Source: Halomicrobium sp. LC1Hm
Lineage (GTDB): Archaea > Halobacteriota > Halobacteria > Halobacteriales > Haloarculaceae
Reading direction: 5' to 3'
NCBI RefSeq assembly: GCF_009617995.1
Contig: NZ_CP044129.1
Coordinates: 2,046,001 to 2,110,000 of the forward strand
DNA: 64,000 bases
Shown piece after piece: positions 50,022 through 58,707 of the stretch. Within the stretch, counting starts at the first letter, position 1; every line of letters starts with the position of its first letter. Below the pieces are notes generated by a model. That model had not been told where the DNA came from, did no database searches, and was given only the letters and a program-made list of their open reading frames with translations. The position numbers were made by a program, and so were the translations under genes.

Positions 50022-51782
50022 ATGAAGGTGCGCATCGCCGCCGGTGCAACCCGCGAGGAGGCGTCAGCAATCGCCGCTGCCATCGCCGAACACGTCGGCG
50101 AGGCCGTCCGCGTCTTCGTCGGTGACGACGACGCGCCACGCGTGGTCCATCGGGTCGACGAGTCGGGCGACGACAGCGAGGACGACGAGACGGGCGACGA
50201 CGACCTCGGCCCGACCGACCGCGAGCGTCGCCTGCGCGAGGAGATCGCCGACATCGAGGCCGGCGGTCCCGAGCGGTACCGCGAGCGCCTCTCCGACCAG
50301 GGGAAGCTGTTCGTTCGGGACCGGCTGGAGCTGTGGTTCGGCGAGCTGACCTTCGAAGACGGCAAGTTCGCGAACTTCGACAGCTGGTCGCCGGATTCGC
50401 CCACCGTCGACGAGACAGATCCCGACCGGCGACTGCCGGCCGACGGGCTGTTGACCGGAGCGGCGGAGTTCGAGGACCGCTCGGTTCATTTCATGGCCAA
50501 CGACTTCACCGTCAAGGCCGGGTCGATGGCCGAGCGCGGCGTCGAGAAGTTCCTCCGGATGCAACAGCGTGCGCTGACGACCGGACGGCCGGTGCTGTAC
50601 CTGATGGACTCGTCTGGGGGCCGAATCGACCAACAGCGGGGCTTTTTCGCCAACCGCGAGGGGATCGGGAAGTACTACTACAACCACTCGATGCTCTCCG
50701 GTCGCGTCCCACAGATCTGCGTGCTGTACGGCCCCTGTATCGCGGGTGCGGCCTACACGCCCGTGTTCGCCGACTTCACGGTCATGGTCGAGGGGATGAG
50801 CGCGATGGCCATCGCCAGCCCGCGGATGGTCGAGATGGTCACCGGCGAGGAGATCGACCTCGACGAACTCGGCGGCCCGGAGGTCCACGCACGCCACTCC
50901 GGGAGCGCCGATCTCGTCGCCGAAGACGAAGAGCACGCTCGGGAGCTCGTCGCACAGCTGATCGGCTACCTCCCGGACAACGCCGACGAAGACCCGCCAC
51001 GGACCGACGGCCGCGAGCCCGCCAAGTCTCCAGCGGGGATCGACGGCGTCATTCCGCAGGCACCCAACCGGGGCTACGACGTGCGCCGCCTCGTCGAGCG
51101 TGTGATCGACGCCGACTCGTTGCTGGAGTTGCGCCCCCGCTACGGCGAGGAGATGCTCACGGCGTTCGCCCGGATCGACGGCCGTCCCGTCGGGATCGTC
51201 GCCAACGACCCGAGCCAGCGAGCCGGAGCGATCTTCCCCGACGCCGCCCGGAAGGCCGCCGAGTTCGTCTGGACCTGTGACGCGTACAACGTCCCGCTGC
51301 TGTACCTCTGTGACACGCCGGGGTTCATGGCCGGCTCGCAGGTCGAGAAAGAGGGGATCCTCGAAGCGGGCAAGAAGCTCATCTACGCGACCTCCTCGGC
51401 GACGGTGCCCAAACAGTGTGTCATCACGCGGAAGGCCTACGGAGCGGGCATCTACGCGATGTCCGGCCCGGCCTACGACCCGGAAGCGACCCTCGCCTTG
51501 CCGTCGGGCGAGATCGCGATCATGGGGCCGGAGGCCGCGATCAACGCCGTCTACGCCAACGAGCTGGCCGACATCGAGGACGAGGAGGAACGCGCCAGAC
51601 GGGAGGCCGAGCTCCGCGAGCAGTTCCGCGAGGACATCGACGTCCACCGGATGGCCAGCGAGGTCGTCATCGACGAGATCGTCCCGCCGAGCGACCTGCG
51701 GACGGAGCTGGCCGCTCGCTTCGCGTTCTACGAGGACGTAGAGAAGGACCTTCCCTCGAAGAAACACGGGACGGTGCTGTGA
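50022..51782 (+). CDS. pccB: Biotin-dependent acyl-CoA carboxylase carboxyltransferase (beta) subunit
   Basis: 586 residues from the ATG at 50022. The carboxyltransferase core starts near residue 95 (RDRLELWFGELTFEDG) and includes LMDSSGGRIDQQ near 194, YGPCIAGAAYTPVFADFT near 238, and LCDTPGFMAGSQVEKEGI near 425. It transfers carboxyl from biotin to propionyl- or acetyl-CoA. Ahead of it lies an N-terminal module (residues 1-45, VRIAAGATREEASAIAAAIAEHVG) of the type seen in small epsilon-like carboxylase subunits, then an acidic linker (ESGDDSEDDETGDDDLG). Substrate is inferred from methylmalonyl-CoA genes elsewhere in the window. Confidence 0.88.
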   Translation: MKVRIAAGATREEASAIAAAIAEHVGEAVRVFVGDDDAPRVVHRVDESGDDSEDDETGDDDLGPTDRERRLREEIADIEAGGPERYRERLSDQGKLFVRDRLELWFGELTFEDGKFANFDSWSPDSPTVDETDPDRRLPADGLLTGAAEFEDRSVHFMANDFTVKAGSMAERGVEKFLRMQQRALTTGRPVLYLMDSSGGRIDQQRGFFANREGIGKYYYNHSMLSGRVPQICVLYGPCIAGAAYTPVFADFTVMVEGMSAMAIASPRMVEMVTGEEIDLDELGGPEVHARHSGSADLVAEDEEHARELVAQLIGYLPDNADEDPPRTDGREPAKSPAGIDGVIPQAPNRGYDVRRLVERVIDADSLLELRPRYGEEMLTAFARIDGRPVGIVANDPSQRAGAIFPDAARKAAEFVWTCDAYNVPLLYLCDTPGFMAGSQVEKEGILEAGKKLIYATSSATVPKQCVITRKAYGAGIYAMSGPAYDPEATLALPSGEIAIMGPEAAINAVYANELADIEDEEERARREAELREQFREDIDVHRMASEVVIDEIVPPSDLRTELAARFAFYEDVEKDLPSKKHGTVL

Positions 51783-51914
51783 CAGTGCGTCGACGGCGAG
51801 TCGCGCGCTCGCGGCCGGCTCGTGGTCTGAAACACCGAACTATTTGAACCGGTAGCGCCACTGTCGACGTAGCTGCGAGACGGTTCGCAGAGAGAACCCT
51901 GGGTGGGTGGACGA

Positions 51915-52259
51915 ATGGATCAGTACATCGTACCGTCGACACGTGCGTGGCTGGAGCATCGCTATCTGGAACTGTCGACCGTCGAGCTCGAACTGTGGCT
52001 CGTCGCGCTGTCGGCCCTGACCCTCGACGTGATTCTGACGTACGTCGGACTGCAGTCGGGGTTCAGCGAGGGGAACCCGATCATGGGGTACGCGTTCGAA
52101 CACGTCGGGTTCGCCGTCCTCGGTCTCGTGAAGGTGGTCGTACTCGGGACCGCGGGACTGGCACGCGAGTTGCGCCCGGAGTACGGGCCGGTCATCCCGC
52201 TGGGGCTCGCGCTCCCGTGGCTCGCGGCCTCCGTGGTCAACTACACGCTGCTCTTCTAG
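51915..52259 (+). CDS. DUF5658-like membrane protein
   Basis: 114 residues from the ATG at 51915. Three to four membrane helices. The segment LDVILTYVGLQSGFSEGNPIM near residue 39 matches the haloarchaeal/bacterial DUF5658 pattern (LD..LT..GL..G..E.NP). The conserved Glu-Gly-Asn-Pro in a loop between helices suggests a function, unknown so far. The TAG stop overlaps the stop of the convergent MaoC gene in CTAG. Confidence 0.75.
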   Translation: MDQYIVPSTRAWLEHRYLELSTVELELWLVALSALTLDVILTYVGLQSGFSEGNPIMGYAFEHVGFAVLGLVKVVVLGTAGLARELRPEYGPVIPLGLALPWLAASVVNYTLLF

Positions 52260-52714
52260 GCTCGCTCGTCGGGGCGCTTCTCGGCGAGGACCGTCCGCTC
52301 GAACGAGCAAACGAGCGTGTCGTCTTGCTTGAACACGTCGACGGTCATCGTCACGATGCCGCGGTCGCCGTCGCTGGTCTCGCGCTTGTCGGTCACGGTC
52401 GTCTCGGCCCGGATCGTGTCGCCGTGAAACACCGGCGCGGGGTGTTCGACCTCGTCGTAGCCGAGGTTGGCGACGATGGTCCCGTCGGTCGTCTCCGGGA
52501 TCGTCAGTCCGACCGCCAGCGAGAGCGTGTAGAGCCCGTTGACGACCCGTTCGCCGAAGTCGGAGTCGGCGGCGAACTCGGCGTCGAGGTGGAGGGGCTG
52601 CTGGTTCATCGTCATGTCGCAAAAGCGCTGATTGTCGCTCTCCGAGACGGTTCGGCTGCGGGGGTGTGTGATCGTCTCGCCGACCGTGAACGCCTCGTAG
52701 TAGTTGCCGGCCAT
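52256..52714 (-). CDS. MaoC-like hydratase
   Basis: 152 residues with a hotdog fold. The MaoC/R-specific hydratase region includes YYEAFTVGETITHPRSRTVSES near the start and a mid-protein FGERVVNGLYTLSLAVGL (about 52-70). The usual catalytic Asp-X(4)-His pair of R-hydratases is not obvious here; PLHLDAEFAADSDFG near residue 40 holds the His and Asp that may serve. Substrate options are enoyl-CoA or mesaconyl-CoA. Confidence 0.8.
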   Translation of the reverse strand: MAGNYYEAFTVGETITHPRSRTVSESDNQRFCDMTMNQQPLHLDAEFAADSDFGERVVNGLYTLSLAVGLTIPETTDGTIVANLGYDEVEHPAPVFHGDTIRAETTVTDKRETSDGDRGIVTMTVDVFKQDDTLVCSFERTVLAEKRPDERA

Positions 52715-52831
52715 AGCGACCCGTCGTCGGCGTCGGTGAAAGTACTCGGGGGTGGCACGAAAGTGTCAGCCAACAATTCACACAGTAAGGGGTAACTATT
52801 TGGGATCCTCGGAATAAGTAGATGTCGTTAC

Positions 52832-54907
52832 ATGAGTGGCCCGGCAGCCCGAGTCGATCAGTCTACGCTGACCGGCCTCCTGTCCGCGAAGACTCCCGAC
52901 GACGTGTACGACCGAGTGATCGAGGCCTGTCTCGATCGGCTCGGTGCGGACCGGTGCGTGATCTCGCTGGACACCGATGGTGGCCTGGTGCCGGTGGCAG
53001 TCAGCGACTGCGGGGCCACTGTCGAGGAGCTCCGAGACCAGCCCGGCTGGGACTACCAGTCACTCGCCGTTCGAGACGGCGACTCCTATCTGGTCGGCGA
53101 CCTCGACGACGACGAGTCGACCACGGGAAGGGCGACCGGGGACAGAAAGAGGAGTTCCAGGGACGCCGCGCGATCGGTGCTCAGCGTCCCGATCGACGGC
53201 GTCGGTGTCGTCTTCGCGACCGCCACCGACCCGATGGCGTTCACCGAGTCGGATCGAGAGTGGCTCGAAGCGGTCGCCCTGTACGTCGGGTCGTCGCTGA
53301 CGCGGTTTCGCTCACCGGAGCCGATCTGTTCGACCGTCACGAGCAGTGGATCGACGACTCGCTGTGAGGCGACCGAAACGGACGGCGAAGCACCCGTCGC
53401 GCTGGAGACCCTCGACGAACGTCTCTCGTTCGTGCTGGATGCGACGGACTCGGTGCTCTGGACGGTGAACGTCTCCGCTCGAACGCTCCGGCTGTTCGGA
53501 CCGGTCGAACGGATCGTCGGTCTCGATCCAGACACCGAATATCCGCTCTCGGAGTTCGTCGACGGGTTCGTCCACCCCGACGACAGAGAGCGTCTCGTCG
53601 AGCAGCTACAGGCGGTCGCGGTCGGGCAACGAGACAGCGTCGAACTCGAATGCCGCCTGGTGCCGGCCGACAGCGACGAGAGCAGGTGGTTCAGAAACCG
53701 CTCCAGACTGCTGGAAGACGAGAGAACGACGCTCATCGGTCTGTCGACGGACGTGAGCGGGAACGTCTCGCGAGAGCAGCGGATCAAGCGACTCCAACAG
53801 CGGACGACGCGGCTGATCGGCGCACAGTCCCAGACCCAGATCGCAAACGTCGCGGTGAACGCGGCCGAGGACGCGCTCACGCTGCCACTCGCCGGCATTC
53901 ACCTCCGGGACGGCGACGTGCTCGAACCGACGGCGGTCAACGAGCGCGTGTGGGAGGTGATCGGTGAAATCCCGAGCTATCGGGCACACGACGACGATCC
54001 CATCGATACGTTCGTCTGGGAGACGTACGGCCGCAGCCGGCCGGCCGTCGTCGAGGACACGGCCGAGCACGACCAGTTGAGCGAAGCGACGAACGTCCGG
54101 AGCGTGATCGTCTATCCGCTGGACGACTACGGCGTCTTCATCGCGTCTGCACGCGAGCCCGACGCCTTCGATTCGGTCGACGTGGCGCTGGGCGAGGTCC
54201 TCTCGATGGGGATCGTCGCGGCACTGGACCGGACCGAGCAGGAAGACCGCCTCAGGGAACAGGCCCAAGCGCTCGAACGGAAGAACGAGCGCCTCGAAGA
54301 GTTCACCAGCATCGTGAGCCACGACCTCCGCAACCCGCTCAACGTCGCGCTCGGCCGCGTCGAGTACGTCCGGAACGACTGCGACGACGATCACCTCGCG
54401 ACGGCCCAACAGGCCCTCGAACGGATGGCCTCGATCATCGAGGAGACACTGGCGCTCGCTCGACAGGGCCACTCGGTGAGCGACCGCGAGCCGGTCTCGG
54501 TCCCGGAGATCGCTCGCCGGTGCTGGCAGACGGTACAGACGGCGTCGGCGACCCTGGAGACAGCATTCGAGGGAGGGTTCACCGTGCTGGCCGACAGAGA
54601 ACAACTGGCCCACGTCCTGGAGAATCTCATCACGAACGCCGTCGAACACGGCGGCGAGAACGTCACCGTTCGGATCGGGCCACTGACGGACGAACCCGGC
54701 TTCTACGTCGAAGACGACGGTCCGGGGATCCCCGAGACCGAACGGTCCGACGTGTTCGAGACGGGGTACACGACCGCACAGGACGGGACGGGGTTCGGGC
54801 TCTCGCTGGTACGAGACATCGTCACGGCACACGGGTGGGCGGTCACCGCGACGACCGGGTCCAACGGCGGCGCGCGGTTCGAGATCACCGACGTCGAACG
54901 GTCGTGA
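52832..54907 (+). CDS. Sensor histidine kinase with GAF and PAS domains
   Basis: 691 residues, no membrane helix, so a cytoplasmic sensor. Domain order: an N-terminal GAF (about 10-160, LDRLGADRCVISLDTDGG), a PAS (about 195-310, LSFVLDATDSVLWTVNVSA), a second GAF (about 325-465, VNAAEDALTLPLAGIHLRDG), and a coiled linker. A HisKA domain follows with the phosphorylated His in FTSIVSHDLRNPLNVAL (about 493), and a HATPase domain with N box LITNAVEHGGENV and G boxes VEDDGPGIP and GTGFGLSLVRDIV. There is no adjacent response regulator in the window. The stimulus is unknown; such haloarchaeal kinases often sense redox, light or oxygen. Confidence 0.9.
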   Translation: MSGPAARVDQSTLTGLLSAKTPDDVYDRVIEACLDRLGADRCVISLDTDGGLVPVAVSDCGATVEELRDQPGWDYQSLAVRDGDSYLVGDLDDDESTTGRATGDRKRSSRDAARSVLSVPIDGVGVVFATATDPMAFTESDREWLEAVALYVGSSLTRFRSPEPICSTVTSSGSTTRCEATETDGEAPVALETLDERLSFVLDATDSVLWTVNVSARTLRLFGPVERIVGLDPDTEYPLSEFVDGFVHPDDRERLVEQLQAVAVGQRDSVELECRLVPADSDESRWFRNRSRLLEDERTTLIGLSTDVSGNVSREQRIKRLQQRTTRLIGAQSQTQIANVAVNAAEDALTLPLAGIHLRDGDVLEPTAVNERVWEVIGEIPSYRAHDDDPIDTFVWETYGRSRPAVVEDTAEHDQLSEATNVRSVIVYPLDDYGVFIASAREPDAFDSVDVALGEVLSMGIVAALDRTEQEDRLREQAQALERKNERLEEFTSIVSHDLRNPLNVALGRVEYVRNDCDDDHLATAQQALERMASIIEETLALARQGHSVSDREPVSVPEIARRCWQTVQTASATLETAFEGGFTVLADREQLAHVLENLITNAVEHGGENVTVRIGPLTDEPGFYVEDDGPGIPETERSDVFETGYTTAQDGTGFGLSLVRDIVTAHGWAVTATTGSNGGARFEITDVERS

Positions 54908-54951
54908 AAGTGTCGTAAGGGCTATGCCACCGAGTGTGCAAGGGCACATCG

Positions 54952-56031
54952 ATGGCCGAGCAACGTCGACGCGAACTGGCGGCGTCCGCCCGACTCGCCG
55001 TCGAGACGGAACGGTGGTTCTTCCTCGATTGCCTGCTCGCCGTGATCGGCTTCGTCGGGTGGGTCGCCGGCACGGCCGCGACGGCTGCGCTGGGTGCCAG
55101 AGAAGCGGGCCTCACGCTCGCGCTCGGGACGGCCTCGACCCAGACGCTGGCACTCCTCGCAGGGGGCGTCGTCGCCTGGATCGTGTTGCCCGCACTCGCG
55201 GCGACGCTGCGGCTCCGGAGTCGGGTCACGAACGTCTCCGGAAACGTCGAGAGTCACTATCGCTTCGACGCGCCGGGGACCCTGCTGTGGCCCTCGGGAG
55301 TCGTCCTGACTCTTTCGCTGGCCGCCGCGATCGCCTCGCCGATCGCCTGGCCGGCGTACGCGGTCGCCTTCGTCGCCGGCGCACACCTGCTCGCACGCAC
55401 AGCGGCGTTTAGCTACCGGGTCTTCTCGTTTTCACGTCCCGGACTGGTCCACGCCGCGTCGTTCCTGACGTTCTCGGTGTACGCCACGGCCGGCGTCGTC
55501 CAGCTCGGTGCCGTCGCCGGTGCCGGCGCGATGGTCCGGGACGCGATGGCCATCCTCGGCGTGCCCACGGCACTCTTCGGCGTCGTCGATCTCGGTCCCG
55601 TCAGCGTTCCGGCGCTCCTGACGGTCGGGGCAGTGACGCCGGCCGTGCTCGTCGGCGCGTACCTCGTCTGTCAGTCGCTGGCGGCGGCGTACGTCAGGTG
55701 GTCCGAGCCGACCGTCGACCGCGGCTCGCTGCGTGCCGGCCAGCGCAACCCCTTCGGTCAGGTGGCCGCCAGCACCGCGGGAGGACGGGCGACTGCGACC
55801 AGCCAGACGCGATCCAGCACGACCGACAGCGGCGAGGCCCGGAGCGTCCCCGTCCACATCCAGACGACGCGGGTCTACGATCCCGACAACGAGGTCGCGG
55901 ACCCGGCCGGTATCGACACCGCACACGGAGGCCCTGTCGGTCAGCGGTGTCGCACCTGCAACGCGACGTTCTCGCCGGAGACGGAGGTCAGATTCTGTCC
56001 GAACTGCGGGCAGCGACTCGACGACGGATAG
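54952..56031 (+). CDS. Polytopic membrane protein with C-terminal zinc ribbon
   Basis: 359 residues from the ATG at 54952. About six membrane helices occupy residues 20-245, then a Ser/Thr/Asp-rich cytoplasmic linker. The last 30 residues form a zinc ribbon with two CxxC knuckles (CRTCNATF, CPNCGQRL). The membrane part has no diagnostic motif. Proteins of this shape may recruit partners through the zinc ribbon. It begins 45 bases after the histidine kinase stop on the same strand, so cotranscription is possible. Confidence 0.75.
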   Translation: MAEQRRRELAASARLAVETERWFFLDCLLAVIGFVGWVAGTAATAALGAREAGLTLALGTASTQTLALLAGGVVAWIVLPALAATLRLRSRVTNVSGNVESHYRFDAPGTLLWPSGVVLTLSLAAAIASPIAWPAYAVAFVAGAHLLARTAAFSYRVFSFSRPGLVHAASFLTFSVYATAGVVQLGAVAGAGAMVRDAMAILGVPTALFGVVDLGPVSVPALLTVGAVTPAVLVGAYLVCQSLAAAYVRWSEPTVDRGSLRAGQRNPFGQVAASTAGGRATATSQTRSSTTDSGEARSVPVHIQTTRVYDPDNEVADPAGIDTAHGGPVGQRCRTCNATFSPETEVRFCPNCGQRLDDG

Positions 56032-56204
56032 CACGCCGTCCGGTCGAGCCGGCGTCCCGAGAGCGACAGAGAACCACTGGACACTCCGTGTGGGACCGTT
56101 CCGCAACCAAGAAAAATATTTTTGGATCTCGAAAGACAGTTCGGAGGATTGCGAAAGCATTATGAGCGTGACGACCATCTTTTCGGTTGACCTAAGTACA
56201 TACT

Positions 56205-57134
56205 ATGGCAGTACTCGAAATCAACAATCTCCACGCGAAAGTGGCAGAAGACGGCGGTGAACGGATCCTTCGCGGTGTCGACCTCGAAGTCGAGTCGGGC
56301 GAAATCCACGCGCTGATGGGCCCCAACGGGTCGGGCAAGTCGACGACGGCGAAGATCATCGCGGGCCACCCAGCATACGAGGTGACCGACGGCGAAGTGC
56401 TCATCCACCTCGAAGACGGCGACGTGGCAGACGACATCGAGATCGACGACGACCAGCGCACCTGGAACCTGCTGGAGCTAGAGCCCAACGAGCGCGCGGC
56501 GCTCGGCATCTTCCTGGGCTTCCAGTACCCGGCCGAGATCGAGGGCGTCACGATGGTGAACTTCCTCCGGACGGCGCTCAACGCCAAGCTCGAAGAGCAA
56601 GCAGAGCTGTTCGAGGAGGAAGACGAGGAGAGCGAGGCCGACGAGGAAGCGACCAACGAGGACGCCGCAGGCTACGACAGTTCCCCGATGGAAGGCCCCG
56701 CCGACGAGGGCGAGGTCAGCGTCGCCGAGTTCCAGCAGCTCCTCAAGGAGAAGATGGAACAGCTCGACATGGACGAGAAGTTCGCCAACCGCTATCTCAA
56801 CGCCGGCTTCTCCGGCGGCGAGAAGAAGCAAAACGAGGTCCTCCAGGCCGCGATCCTCGAACCGTCGGTCGCCGTGCTGGACGAGATCGACTCCGGCCTG
56901 GACATCGACCGCCTGCAGGACGTCTCTAACGGCATCAACGCGCTGCGCGACGAGCAGGGCACCGGTGTCCTCCAGATCACCCACTACCAGCGCATCCTCG
57001 ACTACGTCGAGCCCGATCACGTCCACGTGATGATCGACGGCGAGATCGCGAAGTCCGGCGGCGCGGAGCTGGCCGAGAAGCTCGAAGACAAGGGGTACGA
57101 CTGGGTCCGCGAGGAAGTCTACGAGGCCGCGTGA
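56205..57134 (+). CDS. sufC: Fe-S cluster assembly ATPase SufC
   Basis: 309 residues. ABC-type ATPase of the SUF scaffold SufBCD. Walker A MGPNGSGKST near residue 39, signature FSGGEKKQNEVLQ near 203 and Walker B VAVLDEIDSGLDID near 222 are intact. Between the Q-loop and signature is an acidic insertion of about 35 residues (EEEDEESEADEEATNED, roughly 136-170), longer than in most SufC. An AT-rich block (aaaaatatttttgg, 56112) upstream could be its promoter. The TGA stop's last base is the first base of a palindromic repeat. Confidence 0.94.
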   Translation: MAVLEINNLHAKVAEDGGERILRGVDLEVESGEIHALMGPNGSGKSTTAKIIAGHPAYEVTDGEVLIHLEDGDVADDIEIDDDQRTWNLLELEPNERAALGIFLGFQYPAEIEGVTMVNFLRTALNAKLEEQAELFEEEDEESEADEEATNEDAAGYDSSPMEGPADEGEVSVAEFQQLLKEKMEQLDMDEKFANRYLNAGFSGGEKKQNEVLQAAILEPSVAVLDEIDSGLDIDRLQDVSNGINALRDEQGTGVLQITHYQRILDYVEPDHVHVMIDGEIAKSGGAELAEKLEDKGYDWVREEVYEAA

Positions 57135-57215
57135 TACGGAACGTTGTAGACGTGTTCCCGGTCGACTGCACGATGTCGTGCGGTCGATCCGGGACAGAAC
57201 TACAACGATCCGTAT
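57134..57215. repeat. Palindromic repeat, family B, copy 2
   Basis: An 82-base element with inverted ends atacggaacgttgtag and ctacaacgatccgtat (15 of 16 paired). The inner part is also symmetric (ccggtcgactgcacga...tcgtgcggtcgatccgg). The repeat begins inside the stop codon of sufC and ends 47 bases before the sufB ATG. Same length and layout as 26106-26187. In an RNA it would form a long hairpin between sufC and sufB. Confidence 0.88.
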
Positions 57216-57262
57216 ACGGCACAACCCACATAACCAGTAAACCCTAAGCACGACTACAAAAC

Positions 57263-58693
57263 ATGAGTTCAGATCAAGACCACCTCAAAGAAACAGATAC
57301 GGAGAAGCGCTTCGAGTTCAAGAAGGAGGAGAAGTCCGCCTTCGAAGCCGAGAAGGGCCTGACCGAGGAGACGATCCGCGTCATCTCGGAAGACAAAGAC
57401 GAGCCCGAGTGGATGCTGGAGCGTCGGCTCCGGGCACTCGAACAGTGGCACGAGCTCCCGATGCCGGACGACTGGCCGGGCGCGCCGGACATCTCGGAAG
57501 TCGACGTCGACGAGATCGTTCCCTACATCCGCCCGGACATCGAGACCCGCGGCGGCGTCGACGACTGGAACGACCTCCCCGAAGAGATCCAGGACACTTT
57601 CGACAAGCTCGGTATCCCGGAAGCCGAGAAGAACGCGCTTTCGGGCGTCGGCGCGCAGTACGAGTCCGAGATCGTCTACCAGAACATGCAGGAGCGCTGG
57701 GAGGAGAAGGGCGTCGTCTTCTGTGACATGGACAAGGCCGTCCAGGAGCACGAAGAGCTCGTCCGCGAGCACTTCATGACCAAGGCCGTCCCCCCGAGCG
57801 ACAACAAGTTCGCCGCGCTCCACGGCGCGATCTGGTCGGGCGGTTCCTTCGTCTACGTTCCGGAAGACACGTCGGTCGACATGCCGATTCAGGCGTACTT
57901 CCGGATGAACAGCGACGGGATGGGCCAGTTCGAGCACACGCTCATCATCGCCGAAGAGAGTTCCGAGGTCCACTACATCGAGGGCTGTTCGGCTCCGAAG
58001 TACTCGGAGTTCAACCTCCACAGCGGCGGCGTGGAGGTCTTCGTCGGCGAGAACGCCCACGTCCAGTACTCGACGGTCCAGAACTGGTCGAAAAACACCT
58101 ACAACCTGAACACCAAACGCGCCATCGTCGAGGCCGACGGGACGATGGAGTGGGTGTCCGGTTCGATGGGGTCGAAGGCGACGATGCTGTACCCCTCGAC
58201 GGTGCTGAAAGGCCCCGGTGCGACGGACAACCACATCACGATCGCCATGGCCGGCGAGGGCCAGAACATCGACACCGGCGCGAAGGTCTACCACAACGCG
58301 CCCGACACGAAGTCGACCATCGAGTCGAAGTCCATCAGCAAGGACGGCGGCCGGACGAACTACCGCGGTCTCGTCCACATCGCCGACGGGGCCGAGAACG
58401 CCTCGACGAGCGTCGAGTGTGACGCGCTGATGTTCGACAACGAGTCCACGTCGGACACGATGCCGTATATGGAGATCCAGGAGTCGAACGTCGACGTGGC
58501 CCACGAGGCGACCGTCGGCAAGATCGGCGACGAGGACGTGTTCTACCTCCAGAGCCGCGGTCTGGACGACGACGACGCGAAGCAGATGATCGTCGCCGGC
58601 TTCATCGAACCGCTCACGGAGGAACTGCCCATCGAATACGCAGTCGAGATGAATCGCCTCATCGAACTCGAAATGGAGGGGAGCCTCGGGTAA
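57263..58693 (+). CDS. sufB: Fe-S cluster scaffold protein SufB
   Basis: 476 residues. Scaffold subunit on which new Fe-S clusters are built, with SufC and SufD. FeS-assembly motifs are visible: SFVYVPEDTSVDMPIQAYFRM near residue 196, EGCSAPKYSEFNLHSGGVEVF near 240, YSTVQNWSKNTYNLNTKR near 270, and a late Cys in SVECDALMFDNES near 387. The beta-helix core and C-terminal helical region fit the family, whose length it matches. It lies between sufC and sufD in the order C-B-D, the usual archaeal arrangement. Confidence 0.95.
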   Translation: MSSDQDHLKETDTEKRFEFKKEEKSAFEAEKGLTEETIRVISEDKDEPEWMLERRLRALEQWHELPMPDDWPGAPDISEVDVDEIVPYIRPDIETRGGVDDWNDLPEEIQDTFDKLGIPEAEKNALSGVGAQYESEIVYQNMQERWEEKGVVFCDMDKAVQEHEELVREHFMTKAVPPSDNKFAALHGAIWSGGSFVYVPEDTSVDMPIQAYFRMNSDGMGQFEHTLIIAEESSEVHYIEGCSAPKYSEFNLHSGGVEVFVGENAHVQYSTVQNWSKNTYNLNTKRAIVEADGTMEWVSGSMGSKATMLYPSTVLKGPGATDNHITIAMAGEGQNIDTGAKVYHNAPDTKSTIESKSISKDGGRTNYRGLVHIADGAENASTSVECDALMFDNESTSDTMPYMEIQESNVDVAHEATVGKIGDEDVFYLQSRGLDDDDAKQMIVAGFIEPLTEELPIEYAVEMNRLIELEMEGSLG

Positions 58694-58707
58694 CCCCCGG
58701 ATTCACA

